A DNA stretch of 64,000 bases from an uncultured Desulfovibrio sp. (GTDB lineage: Bacteria; Desulfobacterota; Desulfovibrionia; Desulfovibrionales; Desulfovibrionaceae), in the NCBI GenBank assembly GCA_934546745.1, contig CAKTDV010000009.1, positions 1 through 64,000 of the forward strand. Direction: 5' to 3'. The notes beneath the pieces were generated by a model. That model was not told the DNA's origin and ran no database searches. It was given only the letters and a program-made list of their open reading frames with translations. The position numbers and the translations under genes were made by a program. Positions 50,202 through 60,130 of this stretch are shown here, piece after piece; the stretch's first letter is position 1, and the number at the start of each line of letters is the position of its first letter.

Positions 50202-52100
50202 CTAGCCCGCCTTGCGGGCCACGATGTCGGGATGCAGCACGGTAATGTCGGCGTTTTTGAGAAGATCGCGCATGAAGATGGAGAAGATTGCCTGGGCGCG
50301 CTGTCCTGTGGCGACCTGTTGCATGATATTCCGCATGCTGTTCCATTCGGTCTCGTCCGGCTGCAACGCCGCGTCAATCCGGCAGAGTAGCGCGCCCTGT
50401 CCCCGCGTCTCGCTGCGGGCGGCGACGGGATTGGTCCACTGGCCGGTTTCGGTTGTGAAAATGGCGTTGCTCACGGCGGCGGAAGGCTCGAAGCCGGGGA
50501 GCGCGCCGCCGCGATCGACAGTCGCCTTGCTCAGGGGGGAGGACGCCTGTGTGGAGGCTTCCAGCGCCGAGCGCTGTCCCGCGGCCTTTTCCAGCACCGT
50601 TCGCAGCGCGGTTTCCTCTTGGAGCGCTTTTTCCAGATCGCCCCGTACGGCGGCCAGATCCGGCGTATGGGCTTCTTCCACGGCGGCGGCGCGGCAGACA
50701 AGGTACCCGTCGCCGGCGGCCAGCGGCGTATCCAGCGGCATGTTGGCGGAAAGCCGCATCAGCGGCGCGACGGCTTCGGCAGTCACGCCCAGGGCTTCGG
50801 CCAGGGCTGCCTGCGTCAGCGGGGCGGTTTTTTCCGCCTTGAGATGGAAGGTGGCGGCGGTCTTGTCCAGCGGAGTTCCAAGGATGGCCGCCTCCAGCAG
50901 CGCGTCCAGCGCTTCGTTCAGGCGGGCCGCGCCCTGTTCTTTGGCGATAGTGGCGCGGATTTCATCCCTGACGCTGTCCAGGGGGGCGCGTCCGGCGGTC
51001 TTTCGATCCTCCACCTTGATAAGGTGCAGGCCGAACTGGCTTCGCACCACATCGGATATGGCGCCGGGTTTCAGGGCAAAGGCGGCGTCGGCAAAGGGTT
51101 TGACGAGCTTGTCGCGTTCCACCCAGCCCAGCTCTCCGCCCGGCCCTGCGGCCCGCGGGCCGTTGTGGGCGTCGGCGACGGCCGCGAAACTTTTGCCGCC
51201 GTCCAGTTCCCTGCGGATGGCAGCCATGGCTGCCTCGGCTTTTTTGGCGTCGGCTTCCCCGGCATCGGGAGCCAGCGGCACGAGGATATGCGCGGCCTTG
51301 ACCTGTTCGGGAGTCGCAAAGCTGCGGGGGTGCCCGTCATACCAGCGGCGCACGTCGTCGTCGCCGACGCTTTCGGCTGGCGCCAGCGCTTCCGGGGAAA
51401 CCCGTACAAACTCAACGGCTACCCGGCGCGGAATGGCAAGGCTTTGCCTGCGGGCTTCGTAGGCGTCCTGAATATCTTTCTCCGAAGGAGGAGCGGCCTT
51501 GACGCCTGAGGCGGGCAGGAACAGACAGCTTACCTGGCGTTTTTGGCGCAGATAGTCGTAATGCCGTTTTGCGGCGGCGGGATCCGTCCATGCGGCATCC
51601 TGGAGGATGGACAGAATCTTGTCCCGGCGGATTTGGTTGGCAAGATCCCGCTCGAATTCGGCCATGCCCATGTGCCGGCTGTTCAGGACCTGCTCATAGC
51701 GGGCGGGGTCAAAGCGCCCCTGTTCGTTCTGAAAGGCGGGGATACCTTCCGCAAGCTGACGCATTTCCAGCGGCGTCGCATCCAGACCAAGGCGGACGGC
51801 CGTCTGTTGCAGCAGGAGCTGCTGGACGAGATCCCTGAGCACATTTTCACCAAGGCCGGAAGCCGCAAGCTGTTCGCGCGTCAGGGAGGGGTTGCGTGTG
51901 ACAGCCTCGGATTCCGCCTGCTGATAGGCTCGTTCGAACTCGTTGACCGTAATGGGTTCGCCGTTGACCGTAGCGACGACGTTACCGGCGCTGCGATCCG
52001 TAAAACTGCCCACTCCCCAGCCGATGAAGACCAGAATAATCAGACCGAAAATACATTTGACGCCGAAAGATTGGGCGTTGGAGCGAAAATAGTCAAGCAT
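50202..52100 (-). CDS. ppiD: PpiD-like periplasmic folding factor
   Basis: 632 residues from the ATG at 52100, with GGAGAAGG before it. A membrane anchor at about 15-33, then a SurA-N-like chaperone part (VNGEPITVNEFERAYQQ), and one parvulin domain (about 265-360: VKAAHILVPLAPD, GELGWVERDKLVKPFADAAFAL, SQFGLHLIKVEDRK). It would assist outer-membrane protein folding at the inner membrane. The gene is 50 bases upstream of glmS. Confidence 0.9.
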   Translation of the reverse strand: MLDYFRSNAQSFGVKCIFGLIILVFIGWGVGSFTDRSAGNVVATVNGEPITVNEFERAYQQAESEAVTRNPSLTREQLAASGLGENVLRDLVQQLLLQQTAVRLGLDATPLEMRQLAEGIPAFQNEQGRFDPARYEQVLNSRHMGMAEFERDLANQIRRDKILSILQDAAWTDPAAAKRHYDYLRQKRQVSCLFLPASGVKAAPPSEKDIQDAYEARRQSLAIPRRVAVEFVRVSPEALAPAESVGDDDVRRWYDGHPRSFATPEQVKAAHILVPLAPDAGEADAKKAEAAMAAIRRELDGGKSFAAVADAHNGPRAAGPGGELGWVERDKLVKPFADAAFALKPGAISDVVRSQFGLHLIKVEDRKTAGRAPLDSVRDEIRATIAKEQGAARLNEALDALLEAAILGTPLDKTAATFHLKAEKTAPLTQAALAEALGVTAEAVAPLMRLSANMPLDTPLAAGDGYLVCRAAAVEEAHTPDLAAVRGDLEKALQEETALRTVLEKAAGQRSALEASTQASSPLSKATVDRGGALPGFEPSAAVSNAIFTTETGQWTNPVAARSETRGQGALLCRIDAALQPDETEWNSMRNIMQQVATGQRAQAIFSIFMRDLLKNADITVLHPDIVARKAG

Positions 52101-52179
52101 GCCTTCTCCGGAGAAACGGATTTTGCCTTGCGGTGGGAGTCCACAAGACAGCGTATCATATGCAGGATTTTCCGCAAAC

Positions 52180-54102
52180 TCAAGATTGCCGGTCGTGCGT
52201 CCGCGGTCGCGGTAGGCCCAGCAGCGTTCGCCAGCGGGGCAGGGCGGGATCCAGACGCAGGAAGTCCGGATCCAGGTGGGGAACCGGAGGGACGCCGCTG
52301 ACAAGCGCCTGACGGACGTCCTCAAGCGTTCCGGTACGGACAAGTCCGGAGACGTTTTGCAGCGGGCAGAGATCAAAGTCGCCGCTGGGCCGCATGACCA
52401 TGAGCGGCAGGGCGCGCAACGCCGCTTCCAGGGCGACGGTTGTGGAGTTGGAGGCCCAGACGGCCGTTCCGGGAAGAAGCTGTTCCGCAATGGCGCCGTC
52501 GGCAATGGCAAGGCGTTGGGCATCGCCGCCAAGGAGCTTGCGGAAAAGATCCTCCACAGGCAGGTAGGGATGTGGTTTGACCACAATCTCAAAGCGATCC
52601 AGGAGTCCCTCGCGCAGGCTGCGCGCCAGCAGGGAGACATGCGCGCGTGTCTCGTCGGCAAAGAAGCTTGTTACCACCAGCAGGCGTGGACGGTGTGCGG
52701 CGTGAGCGGAGGTGGGCATCCACTTCAGGTAGAGGTAGCGTAGCGCTTCGACTTCCCCCAGACGATCGGCGGGGACGCCGGCACTCCGCCATTGCGTGAG
52801 GGCGTTGTTGCCGTTGGCTAGAATGCGATCTGGCTGGAAGGTTCGCGGCGTTCCTTCAGTGAAGGTACGGGGATCGTCAAAATAGCGGAAATCCGTGGGG
52901 CGGATGGTGGAATGCTGCGCGCCGTAGACGGGACCGTCCCCTTTACGGATCGTATGCACGGCGTGCGTGAGCATCCGTTCCCACGGGCAGTTTTCCAGGG
53001 GAAAGACATACCAGCGCTGGGGGCCGATTCTCCGGATGTAATTGGCGATGCCACGCTGTTGCAGGCAGCGTTCGAGGCCGCGCCAGCCGGAGAAGCTTTC
53101 CCGCCAGTCTGCGGCCATGTATTCCCAGAAAACCATATGCGAACCACGAAAGCGGAAGGCGTCGCGCAGTGATGCTTCCAGCCTGCGGGCATGACGCGCA
53201 ATGCGGCAGTGACGCTTCCAGGCGGCACAGAGATCACGGGGGGCAAGAAACTCTTCCACATAATCAAAGGAAAGCCCGTCTTTGCCCGATGCCCGGAAAG
53301 CGTCCCGCCAGCGCAGGCATTGATCGAGATTCCCCTGGGGCGAGGGAAAGCGCAGGAAAAGCCAGCGGACGCCGGGAGCGCCCTCTTCAGCCAGCGCGCC
53401 GTGCAGATTTTCCCAGTAGCGGGAGTGAAACTGTCCCTTTGCGGCGGGCGCGGTATCAATATTGGGAAAATACGTTGCAATGACACCCGTCGTACCCCCG
53501 CCGTGCGGTACGCCGCTGATCTCCGCCAAGGGCGCGTCGCCAACGAAGGGGAGGTGCCGGCGCACAGTCCACCACCAATGCGCGAAGCGCAGCAGGCTCC
53601 GTGGGAGGGGAGGGCAGGCGTTATACAGACGCCGTTTCACGGAACACGTTTCTCTGGTGCGGACGCCTTCGCAGGAAAAGCGTCGTCCGGTCAGCTCGCA
53701 AAATTGCTTCAACGTACCGCGTAACAGCCTGTCGCCCCCAACAAGGCAGAGTTCCTGGACATCATCACGGGTAGCCAGCCAGAGTTCCAGCGCGCGTAAT
53801 TTATACACGGGATAGAGGCAGGGACTCATTTTGGGATGACGCTCATAGAGCAGGGAACACCACCATGAGGACAACGATTCGCCGCATTGAAGCCAACGTT
53901 CCACGGGTTGTCCATCAATGTGGACAGAGGCCATTTCATAGGCCCAAGCGGTATGTTCAGTCCGGATTTGGAGAAGATATTTCTGAAGCAAGGCGGGGAT
54001 GGCAGTATGTCCCGCTGGAGTATCCCACGCTTCCCAGTGGAGGATGTCTCCGTCCGTAGGGTAGCTTTGCGTTGCTGTTGTGTAGATGTAAGCTTTTTTC
54101 AT
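52180..54102 (-). CDS. putative surface carbohydrate biosynthesis protein
   Basis: 640 residues from the ATG at 54102; an ATG at 54135, inside a perfect palindrome, would add 11 residues. It resembles a family of about 600 residues annotated as surface carbohydrate biosynthesis (TIGR04326 type). The C-terminal half looks like a GT-B or CDP-glycerol-type transferase: LLVVTSFFADETRAHVSLL, EIVVKPHPYLPVEDL, and AVWASNSTTVALEAAL. No membrane segment is seen. The precise sugar is unknown. Confidence 0.65.
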   Translation of the reverse strand: MKKAYIYTTATQSYPTDGDILHWEAWDTPAGHTAIPALLQKYLLQIRTEHTAWAYEMASVHIDGQPVERWLQCGESLSSWWCSLLYERHPKMSPCLYPVYKLRALELWLATRDDVQELCLVGGDRLLRGTLKQFCELTGRRFSCEGVRTRETCSVKRRLYNACPPLPRSLLRFAHWWWTVRRHLPFVGDAPLAEISGVPHGGGTTGVIATYFPNIDTAPAAKGQFHSRYWENLHGALAEEGAPGVRWLFLRFPSPQGNLDQCLRWRDAFRASGKDGLSFDYVEEFLAPRDLCAAWKRHCRIARHARRLEASLRDAFRFRGSHMVFWEYMAADWRESFSGWRGLERCLQQRGIANYIRRIGPQRWYVFPLENCPWERMLTHAVHTIRKGDGPVYGAQHSTIRPTDFRYFDDPRTFTEGTPRTFQPDRILANGNNALTQWRSAGVPADRLGEVEALRYLYLKWMPTSAHAAHRPRLLVVTSFFADETRAHVSLLARSLREGLLDRFEIVVKPHPYLPVEDLFRKLLGGDAQRLAIADGAIAEQLLPGTAVWASNSTTVALEAALRALPLMVMRPSGDFDLCPLQNVSGLVRTGTLEDVRQALVSGVPPVPHLDPDFLRLDPALPRWRTLLGLPRPRTHDRQS

Positions 54103-54118
54103 GGCGGCAGTGTGCCGG

Positions 54119-54134
54119 TGTTTCATATGAAACA
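54119..54134. other. parS-like site 3, in a 22-base perfect palindrome
   Basis: TGTTTCATATGAAACA is two central mismatches from TGTTTCACGTGAAACA. The perfect inverted repeat extends to 54116-54137 (CGGTG on the left, CACCG on the right). It lies between mtnA and the carbohydrate gene. Confidence 0.5.
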
Positions 54135-54144
54135 CCGACTGCTT

Positions 54145-55200
54145 TTATTGTTTGGAGGCGGCTTTGAGGAAAGCGGCGGCTATGCTGTCCGCGTAAGGTT
54201 GTCGTAAGACGCCTTGCTCTGTGATGATGCCGGTGATGAGGTGTGCCGGAGTTACGTCAAAAGCAAAGTTGTAGGCGGGGACATCCTCTGGACAGAGGCG
54301 AAGACCGTTGAGTGTGGCGACTTCGTCATAGGGGCGTTCCTCAATGGGGATCTCGGCGCCTGATGGTGTGGCCGTGTCAATGGTGGATAGAGGGGCGGCA
54401 ATATAAAAGGGGATGCCGAAATACTGTGCCAGAACAGCAACGCCAAACGTGCCGATTTTGTTGGCGCTGTCGCCGTTGGCCGCAATGCGGTCCGCGCCTG
54501 TGACCACACAGTCCACCATCCCCTTTCGCATGAGAAGCGCGCAGGCGTTGTCGCAGGCGACGGTAACGTCAATGCCGTCCCGCTTCAATTCCCAGGCTGT
54601 CAGGCGCGCCCCCTGAAGAAAGGGGCGCGTTTCATCGGCAATGACGCGGACATGTTTGCCCTGTTCCCGTGCCGCGCGGATAACGCCCAACGCCGTTCCG
54701 TATCCCGCCGTTGCCAGTGCGCCCGCATTGCAGTGCGTCAGAACTGTGCTGTTGTCGGGGATACAGTCCGCCCCCGCCCGGCCAAGAGCCTTGCAGATGG
54801 CGATGTCCTGTTGCTGGATGGCGCGCGCTTCCCGTTCGAGGCGGAGCGGAAGTTCTTCCGCGCTTTCCTGAAAGCCCGCCCGCACAGCCCGCATCCGTTC
54901 CACGGCCCAGCGCAGGTTGACTGCCGTCGGGCGCGCCTGGGCCAGGCGATCCAGCGCCGTGTTGAAAGCCGTTGTCCAGGATTTCCCCCCTTCCGCCAGC
55001 GCTTCCCGGAGTGCCAGAACGCACCCCCAGGCGGCCGTGACGCCGATGGCGGGCGCGCCGCGCACGACCATGCTTTGCAGCGCCTTGATGACGTCGTCCA
55101 CGGTACGGCAGGCGACATGCGCTTCCCTGTTGGGCAGGAGGCGTTGATCCAAAAGAAAGAGGGTATGTCCGGCGGTGTCGAAACGAATGTGATCTTCCAT
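54145..55200 (-). CDS. mtnA: S-methyl-5-thioribose-1-phosphate isomerase
   Basis: 351 residues. Converts methylthioribose-1-phosphate to methylthioribulose-1-phosphate in methionine salvage. The family motifs MVVRGAPAIGVTAAWG, LTHCNAGALATAGYGTALG (catalytic Cys), and VVTGADRIAANGDSANKIGT (catalytic Asp) are present. No other mtn genes lie nearby. Confidence 0.94.
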   Translation of the reverse strand: MEDHIRFDTAGHTLFLLDQRLLPNREAHVACRTVDDVIKALQSMVVRGAPAIGVTAAWGCVLALREALAEGGKSWTTAFNTALDRLAQARPTAVNLRWAVERMRAVRAGFQESAEELPLRLEREARAIQQQDIAICKALGRAGADCIPDNSTVLTHCNAGALATAGYGTALGVIRAAREQGKHVRVIADETRPFLQGARLTAWELKRDGIDVTVACDNACALLMRKGMVDCVVTGADRIAANGDSANKIGTFGVAVLAQYFGIPFYIAAPLSTIDTATPSGAEIPIEERPYDEVATLNGLRLCPEDVPAYNFAFDVTPAHLITGIITEQGVLRQPYADSIAAAFLKAASKQ

Positions 55201-55385
55201 AGTGTTTGCGCAAGGGGTTGAGGTGTTTGAGCGGATGTGCGCGCTCTTTGTCCGTGGAAAAAGGATCTCCGTGGCGGAAGCTTACGGGCAAGGCTGGATG
55301 TTTGCAAAGATTTCTTTACAAGGCGGCGCGCGACTGGCACTCTGGAAATCTCCCTTCCTTGTATTTTTTTTCAGGAGATGTCGCT

Positions 55386-56594
55386 ATGGAAGAGTTTTCC
55401 CGCATTCAACGCCTTCCCCCCTATGTCTTTGCCGTCGTCGGCGAACTGAAAATGCGTCTGCGCCGCCAGAACATCGATGTCGTCGATTTCAGCATGGGTA
55501 ACCCCGATATACCTACGCCGCCACAGATTGTGGACAAGCTCGTTGAGGCCGCCCAGAAGCCCGTCAACCACCGCTATTCCCTCTCTCGCGGCATTCCCCA
55601 TTTGCGCGAGGCCGTATGCCGGCGGTATGAACGCCTTTACGGCGTATCGCTGGATCCCGAAAGCGAGGCCATCGTGACGATGGGCTCCAAAGAGGGTCTG
55701 GCACATCTTTCCCTGGCCATGCTTTCCCCAGGCGACGTGGTGCTGGCTCCCGATCCTACCTATCCCATCCATAAATATGCCCCCATCATTGCCGGGGCGG
55801 ATGTTCGCAGCGTCCCCATCGGGCCGGGGAGGGATTTTTTTGAGGATCTGACGGCCGCCACGCGCGAGGCTTGGCCCAGGCCGAAAGTGCTGTTCCTCTG
55901 TTATCCCCATAACCCCACAACCGAAGTCACCAGCCTTGAGTTTTTTGAAAAGGTGGTTGATTTCGCCAAGGACAACAAACTGTGGGTCATCCATGATCTG
56001 GCCTATGCCGATCTTGTCTTTGACGGCTATAAAGCCCCCAGCTTCCTGCAGGCCAAGGGCGCCAAGGATGTTGGCGTGGAATTCTACACCCTTTCCAAGA
56101 GCTATTCCATGCCCGGCTGGCGCGTGGGCTTCTGCCTTGGCAACAAGCAGTTGGTGCACTCCCTGGCGCGCATCAAGAGCTATCTGGATTACGGCATTTT
56201 CCAACCTATCCAGATTGCGGCAACGGTGGCGCTCAAGGGCCCGGACGACGATGTGCAGCGTATCTGCGATATGTACAGGCAGCGCCGCGACTGGCTGATC
56301 GAGGGTCTTGGCCGCATTGGCTGGAATGTCCCCAGCCCCAGGGCGACCATGTTCGTCTGGGCGCAGATTCCCGAGGAATTCCGCAAGATGGGTTCCGTGG
56401 AGTTCTCCAAGTGGCTTCTGCGGGAAGCCCATGTCGCCGTGTCGCCGGGGCTCGGCTTTGGCGCCTACGGAGACGATCACGTCCGTTTTGCTCTCATTGA
56501 AAACGACCATCGCACACGGCAGGCCATCCGCAGTATGCGCCGCCTGTTTACCGGAAACAACGACCCCCATGATGATGACGACGAAAACGAATAA
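55386..56594 (+). CDS. AlaC-like PLP aminotransferase
   Basis: 402 residues from the ATG at 55386, with AGGAG before it. Fold type I class I aminotransferase. The PLP lysine is in TLSKSYSMPGWRVGF; substrate-binding residues are seen in MGNPDIPTPP and HVRFALIEN. Close to AlaC, the glutamate-pyruvate aminotransferase. It ends in an acidic tail (PHDDDDENE) that overlaps the hom start by 26 bases. Confidence 0.9.
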   Translation: MEEFSRIQRLPPYVFAVVGELKMRLRRQNIDVVDFSMGNPDIPTPPQIVDKLVEAAQKPVNHRYSLSRGIPHLREAVCRRYERLYGVSLDPESEAIVTMGSKEGLAHLSLAMLSPGDVVLAPDPTYPIHKYAPIIAGADVRSVPIGPGRDFFEDLTAATREAWPRPKVLFLCYPHNPTTEVTSLEFFEKVVDFAKDNKLWVIHDLAYADLVFDGYKAPSFLQAKGAKDVGVEFYTLSKSYSMPGWRVGFCLGNKQLVHSLARIKSYLDYGIFQPIQIAATVALKGPDDDVQRICDMYRQRRDWLIEGLGRIGWNVPSPRATMFVWAQIPEEFRKMGSVEFSKWLLREAHVAVSPGLGFGAYGDDHVRFALIENDHRTRQAIRSMRRLFTGNNDPHDDDDENE

Positions 56595-57894
56595 ACCTCT
56601 GTATATTGGCCTGGCCGGATTCGGCACTGTGGGCGGCGGCCTTGCCCGCCTTCTTGTGGAAAACGCGGATCTTGTCCGGCGTCGTGCCGGGCGGGATATT
56701 GTCATAAAAAAGGTGCTGGTGCGCAATTTGAGCAAGGGCCGTGCCGTGCCGCTGCCTGAGACGGCCGAACTGACGGACAAGCCTGATGCCCTGCTGAACG
56801 ACCCTGACATCGAGGTGCTGGTGGAGCTGATGGGCGGTATCGATGCCCCGCGCGCGCTTATTGACGCCGCCCTGGACAGGGGGATGCATATTGTCACCGC
56901 CAACAAGGCGCTGCTGGCCGAGGAGGGCGGCGAACTCTTCCGCAAGGCGGCGCGGGAAGGCCGCATTCTGCGCTATGAGGCCAGTGTTGCCGGGGCCATT
57001 CCCATTGTGGAAAGTCTGAAGGAAAGCTTTGCGGGCAACCGCATCTCCTCGCTGGTGGGTATCCTCAACGGCACAAGCAACTATATCTTGTCGGAAATGA
57101 CGACCAACGGTCTCGATTTTGACATCGCGTTGCGTCAGGCCCAGGAGCTGGGCTATGCCGAAGCCGATCCTACGCTGGATATCGACGGCCATGACGCCGC
57201 GCACAAACTGACCCTTCTCATCCGTCTGGCCTATGGCGTACAGTATCCGTATACCGCCATGCCCGTGCGCGGCATTCGCGGCCTTTCCGCCATGGACATA
57301 TGCTTTGCGCGGGAATTCGGGTATCGTGTCAAGCTCATTGCCCAGGTGCGTGAACGGGGCGAGGGCGGCGGCGCCCGGCTGGAAGCGGGCGTGTTCCCCG
57401 CGTTGGTGCATCATACGCTGCTGCTGGCGCGTGTGGGTGGCGTGTACAATGCCGTGCGTGTGGATGGCAATGCGTCCGGTTCGCTCTTTTTCCACGGACG
57501 CGGCGCGGGAGATTTGCCCACAGCCGGGGCTGTGCTGGCCGATCTGGTTGCCGTGGCCAGGGAATCCTCGCCCAACAATACCGGCTTCGCGGCGGCGGAA
57601 CTGCCGCGCGCGTCCCTTATGCCGCCTGAGGAGTGGCGTTCCCGTTACTATGTGCGCCTGATGGTGCGCGATGCGCCGGGCGTTTTGCGCGATGTGGCTG
57701 GCTGCATGGCGGATGAGGGCGTCAGTCTGGCGCAGGTGATGCAGAAAAGCGATGAGGAAGGCAAAGGAGTGCCCTTTGTTTTCATGACCCATGAAACGAC
57801 CGAACAGGCTATGCGCGCGGCCCTGCAACACACCGTCGATGCGGGTATGCTGCTGGAACCGGCTGTCTATTTCCGCGTCCTTGGCGGGGAATAG
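56569..57894 (+). CDS. hom: homoserine dehydrogenase
   Basis: 441 residues from the first of three ATGs (56569, 56572, 56575). Reduces aspartate semialdehyde to homoserine. NADP-binding GFGTVGGG near 17-24, then TANKALL, LNGTSNYIL and EADPTLDIDGHDAAHK with the catalytic Lys and Asp. The C-terminal 75 residues form an ACT domain (YVRLMVRDAPGVLRDVAGCMADEGVS), the site of threonine feedback. It is coupled to the AlaC-like gene. Confidence 0.95.
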   Translation: MMMTTKTNKPLYIGLAGFGTVGGGLARLLVENADLVRRRAGRDIVIKKVLVRNLSKGRAVPLPETAELTDKPDALLNDPDIEVLVELMGGIDAPRALIDAALDRGMHIVTANKALLAEEGGELFRKAAREGRILRYEASVAGAIPIVESLKESFAGNRISSLVGILNGTSNYILSEMTTNGLDFDIALRQAQELGYAEADPTLDIDGHDAAHKLTLLIRLAYGVQYPYTAMPVRGIRGLSAMDICFAREFGYRVKLIAQVRERGEGGGARLEAGVFPALVHHTLLLARVGGVYNAVRVDGNASGSLFFHGRGAGDLPTAGAVLADLVAVARESSPNNTGFAAAELPRASLMPPEEWRSRYYVRLMVRDAPGVLRDVAGCMADEGVSLAQVMQKSDEEGKGVPFVFMTHETTEQAMRAALQHTVDAGMLLEPAVYFRVLGGE

Positions 57895-58072
57895 GGCGCG
57901 AGGCACACGGATCGGGAACGGATCTGTGAACGTGCGGCGGGGCGGGGGCTGGGGCCTGTGCGCTTTTCTTCCCCCGGCCCCTGACGTTTCCTGTAACATG
58001 CATGCCGGAGGCCGTGACGGCGGGATCGAGACACGGCCTTGACCGTACTTCTCCGGCGCAAAGGGGGGAGCT

Positions 58073-58513
58073 GTGCTTGCGCTTTCCTTTTCCACGCGGG
58101 CGCGTTGTGAATTCCGTGATATTACGCCGGAAGTGCGTTCCCTTGTGGCGCGCTGGGCGGAGGAGCAACAGCGTCGTGACGGTGCGTTGCTGCTGTTCAG
58201 TCCGCACACGACCTGCGGTCTGACCGTCAATGAGGGGGCGGATCCCGATGTCCGGCGTGATATGCTGGCTTTCTTTGAGCGTCTTGTTCCCCAGTTTCCC
58301 GAACGATCCGGCGCGCCCGCCTTTGCCCATGCGGAAGGGAACAGCGATGCCCACATGAGGACATCCCTTTTCGGGCCGCACCTGCTGTTGCCGGTGAGCG
58401 GCGGGCGGCTCTGTCTCGGGCGCTGGCAGGCGGTGTATCTCTGTGAGGCCGACGGGCCCCGATGCCGTTCGCTCTGGGCGCAATGGCTGCAAGGCGGCGT
58501 TGACGGCGCCTAG
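58073..58513 (+). CDS. YjbQ/UPF0047 family protein
   Basis: 146 residues from a GTG with GGGGGGAG before it. The family features are seen: SPHTTCGLTVNEGADPDVRRDM, HAEGNSDAHMRTSLFG, and LGRWQAVYLCEADGPR. Members are described as having weak thiamine-phosphate synthase activity; the true role is unclear. The gap of 178 bases before it holds a GC-rich inverted repeat (GGGGCC near 57953 with GGCCCC near 57977). Confidence 0.85.
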   Translation: MLALSFSTRARCEFRDITPEVRSLVARWAEEQQRRDGALLLFSPHTTCGLTVNEGADPDVRRDMLAFFERLVPQFPERSGAPAFAHAEGNSDAHMRTSLFGPHLLLPVSGGRLCLGRWQAVYLCEADGPRCRSLWAQWLQGGVDGA

Positions 58514-58534
58514 CCCCAGTGCCGCTTCCCTGCC

Positions 58535-59782
58535 GTGTATGATGCCGTGCCCATGATTTTGCACCTGGACATGGACGCCTTCTTTGCGTCGGTGGAACAG
58601 ATGGATACTCCGTCGTTGCGGGGCAGGCCCGTCATTGTCGGCGGCTGTGGCAATCGCGGCGTGGTCTCCACGGCGTCCTACGAAGCGCGGCGTTTTGGCA
58701 TCCATTCGGCCATGCCCATAGTTGTGGCGCGCAGGCTCTGTCCGCACGGTATCTTTCTGCCGGGACGCCGGGCACGGTATGCGGAACTTTCCCGCCGGGT
58801 CATGGGGGCGCTGGGGGACTTCTCTCCTCTGGTGGAGCAGGCGAGCATTGACGAGGCCTATCTTGACGTAACGGGGACGGAACGCCTCTTTGGCGATGTG
58901 GACAGTCTGGTGGCGCGGATCAAGGCGGACGTCCGCAGGGTGACCGGGGGCCTGACCTGCTCGGTAGGCGTTGCCCCTGTCAAATTCCTTGCCAAGATAT
59001 GTTCCGACATCAACAAACCGGACGGCGTGTACATTCTGCGGCCGGAGGCGGTGGACGCTTTTCTCCGCGCCCTGCCTGTACGCCGGTTGCCGGGCGTCGG
59101 TAACCGCATGGCCGCCCGCCTTGGCGCCTTGGGCATTGTCCGTGTGGAGCAGGTGCGCCGCATGAGCGCTGAGAGCCTGTATGCCCATTTTGGCAAGTGG
59201 GGCGTGGTGCTGCATGAGCGGGCCTTTGGACGCGATGCCCGGCCTGTGACGCCGGATCGGGATCCACAGAGCGAAAGCGCCGAAACGACCTTTGAGCACG
59301 ATACCCGCGACAGGCGTTTTCTGGAGCGGGCGCTTATGGCCCATGCCGAGCGTGTGGGGGCCTCGCTGCGGGCGCGGGGTATCCGCGGGCGGACAGTGAC
59401 GCTCAAGATGAAGTTTGCCGATTTCCGGCTGATTACCCGTTCGCGGACGCTCCCCGTGCCCGTTGCCTCCACGCAGACTCTGTTTGATACCGCTTGCCGC
59501 CTGCTGTGGGCGGAAGCGTTGCCACTGGCCGTGCGCCTGATTGGCCTTGGTGTTTCCGGCTTTGACGGCGCGCCCGCGCAACTGGTTCTGCCAGGCGTTT
59601 TTTGTGGTGGCGGCGATCAGGATCCGGTGGAGGAGAGTCGGCGACGGCGGCTGGACGCCGCGCTGGATGCCGTGCGGGCGCGTTTTGGCAAAGCCGCCGT
59701 GCAGCGGGGGCGCTTGTTTGCCGTGAAAAAGAACGACGCGCCGGACAGCGCGTGGAACGGCGATCCTGAAAAAGACTTCTGA
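58535..59782 (+). CDS. dinB: DNA polymerase IV
   Basis: 415 residues from 58535; an ATG at 58553 (MILHLDMDAFF) is equally likely. Y-family translesion polymerase with catalytic LDMDAFFASVE and SIDEAYLDVT, and the two helix-hairpin-helix segments around LPGVGNRMAARLGALG. The little finger follows to about 350. It lies 21 bases after yjbQ. No LexA box is evident. Confidence 0.94.
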   Translation: MYDAVPMILHLDMDAFFASVEQMDTPSLRGRPVIVGGCGNRGVVSTASYEARRFGIHSAMPIVVARRLCPHGIFLPGRRARYAELSRRVMGALGDFSPLVEQASIDEAYLDVTGTERLFGDVDSLVARIKADVRRVTGGLTCSVGVAPVKFLAKICSDINKPDGVYILRPEAVDAFLRALPVRRLPGVGNRMAARLGALGIVRVEQVRRMSAESLYAHFGKWGVVLHERAFGRDARPVTPDRDPQSESAETTFEHDTRDRRFLERALMAHAERVGASLRARGIRGRTVTLKMKFADFRLITRSRTLPVPVASTQTLFDTACRLLWAEALPLAVRLIGLGVSGFDGAPAQLVLPGVFCGGGDQDPVEESRRRRLDAALDAVRARFGKAAVQRGRLFAVKKNDAPDSAWNGDPEKDF

Positions 59783-59804
59783 TATGATGCCGACCAGAGC
59801 AGAG

Positions 59805-60110
59805 TTATTTCCTGAAGATTTCAGCGTGTGAACCAAGGCGGGCGATTCTCAAAAGGGCCGCCATCATTTCAGCTACCGAGTCAAACTTTTCCCCCTTCCC
59901 GGCTTCGAGCTCCTCAATGGCCCGGCGCGTCGCCGCATTGGGCGCTTTTATCTCAAAAGGCAAGCGGCGTTCATGAGCCACTCTTACCAGGAGCAGGCGG
60001 ATAGCGTCCGAGATGGACAGGCCCATGCCGGCCAGCGCAGCGCTGGCCCGTTCTTTTATGGCTGTTTCAATCCGCGCCCGAACGACGGAATCGTGTGTTT
60101 GAACCTGCAT
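59805..60110 (-). CDS. RelB/DinJ family antitoxin, without a visible toxin
   Basis: 101 residues from the ATG at 60110. Ribbon-helix-helix N-terminus typical of RelB/DinJ: VVRARIETAIKERASAALAGMGLSISDAIRLLLVRVAHERRLPFEIKAPN. These proteins neutralise RelE/YafQ-type RNases and bind their own operator. No toxin gene follows; dinB ends 22 bases away on the opposite strand. The C-terminal part is longer than in DinJ. Confidence 0.82.
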   Translation of the reverse strand: MQVQTHDSVVRARIETAIKERASAALAGMGLSISDAIRLLLVRVAHERRLPFEIKAPNAATRRAIEELEAGKGEKFDSVAEMMAALLRIARLGSHAEIFRK

Positions 60111-60130
60111 ATAGGTCACCTCTTGGGAAA

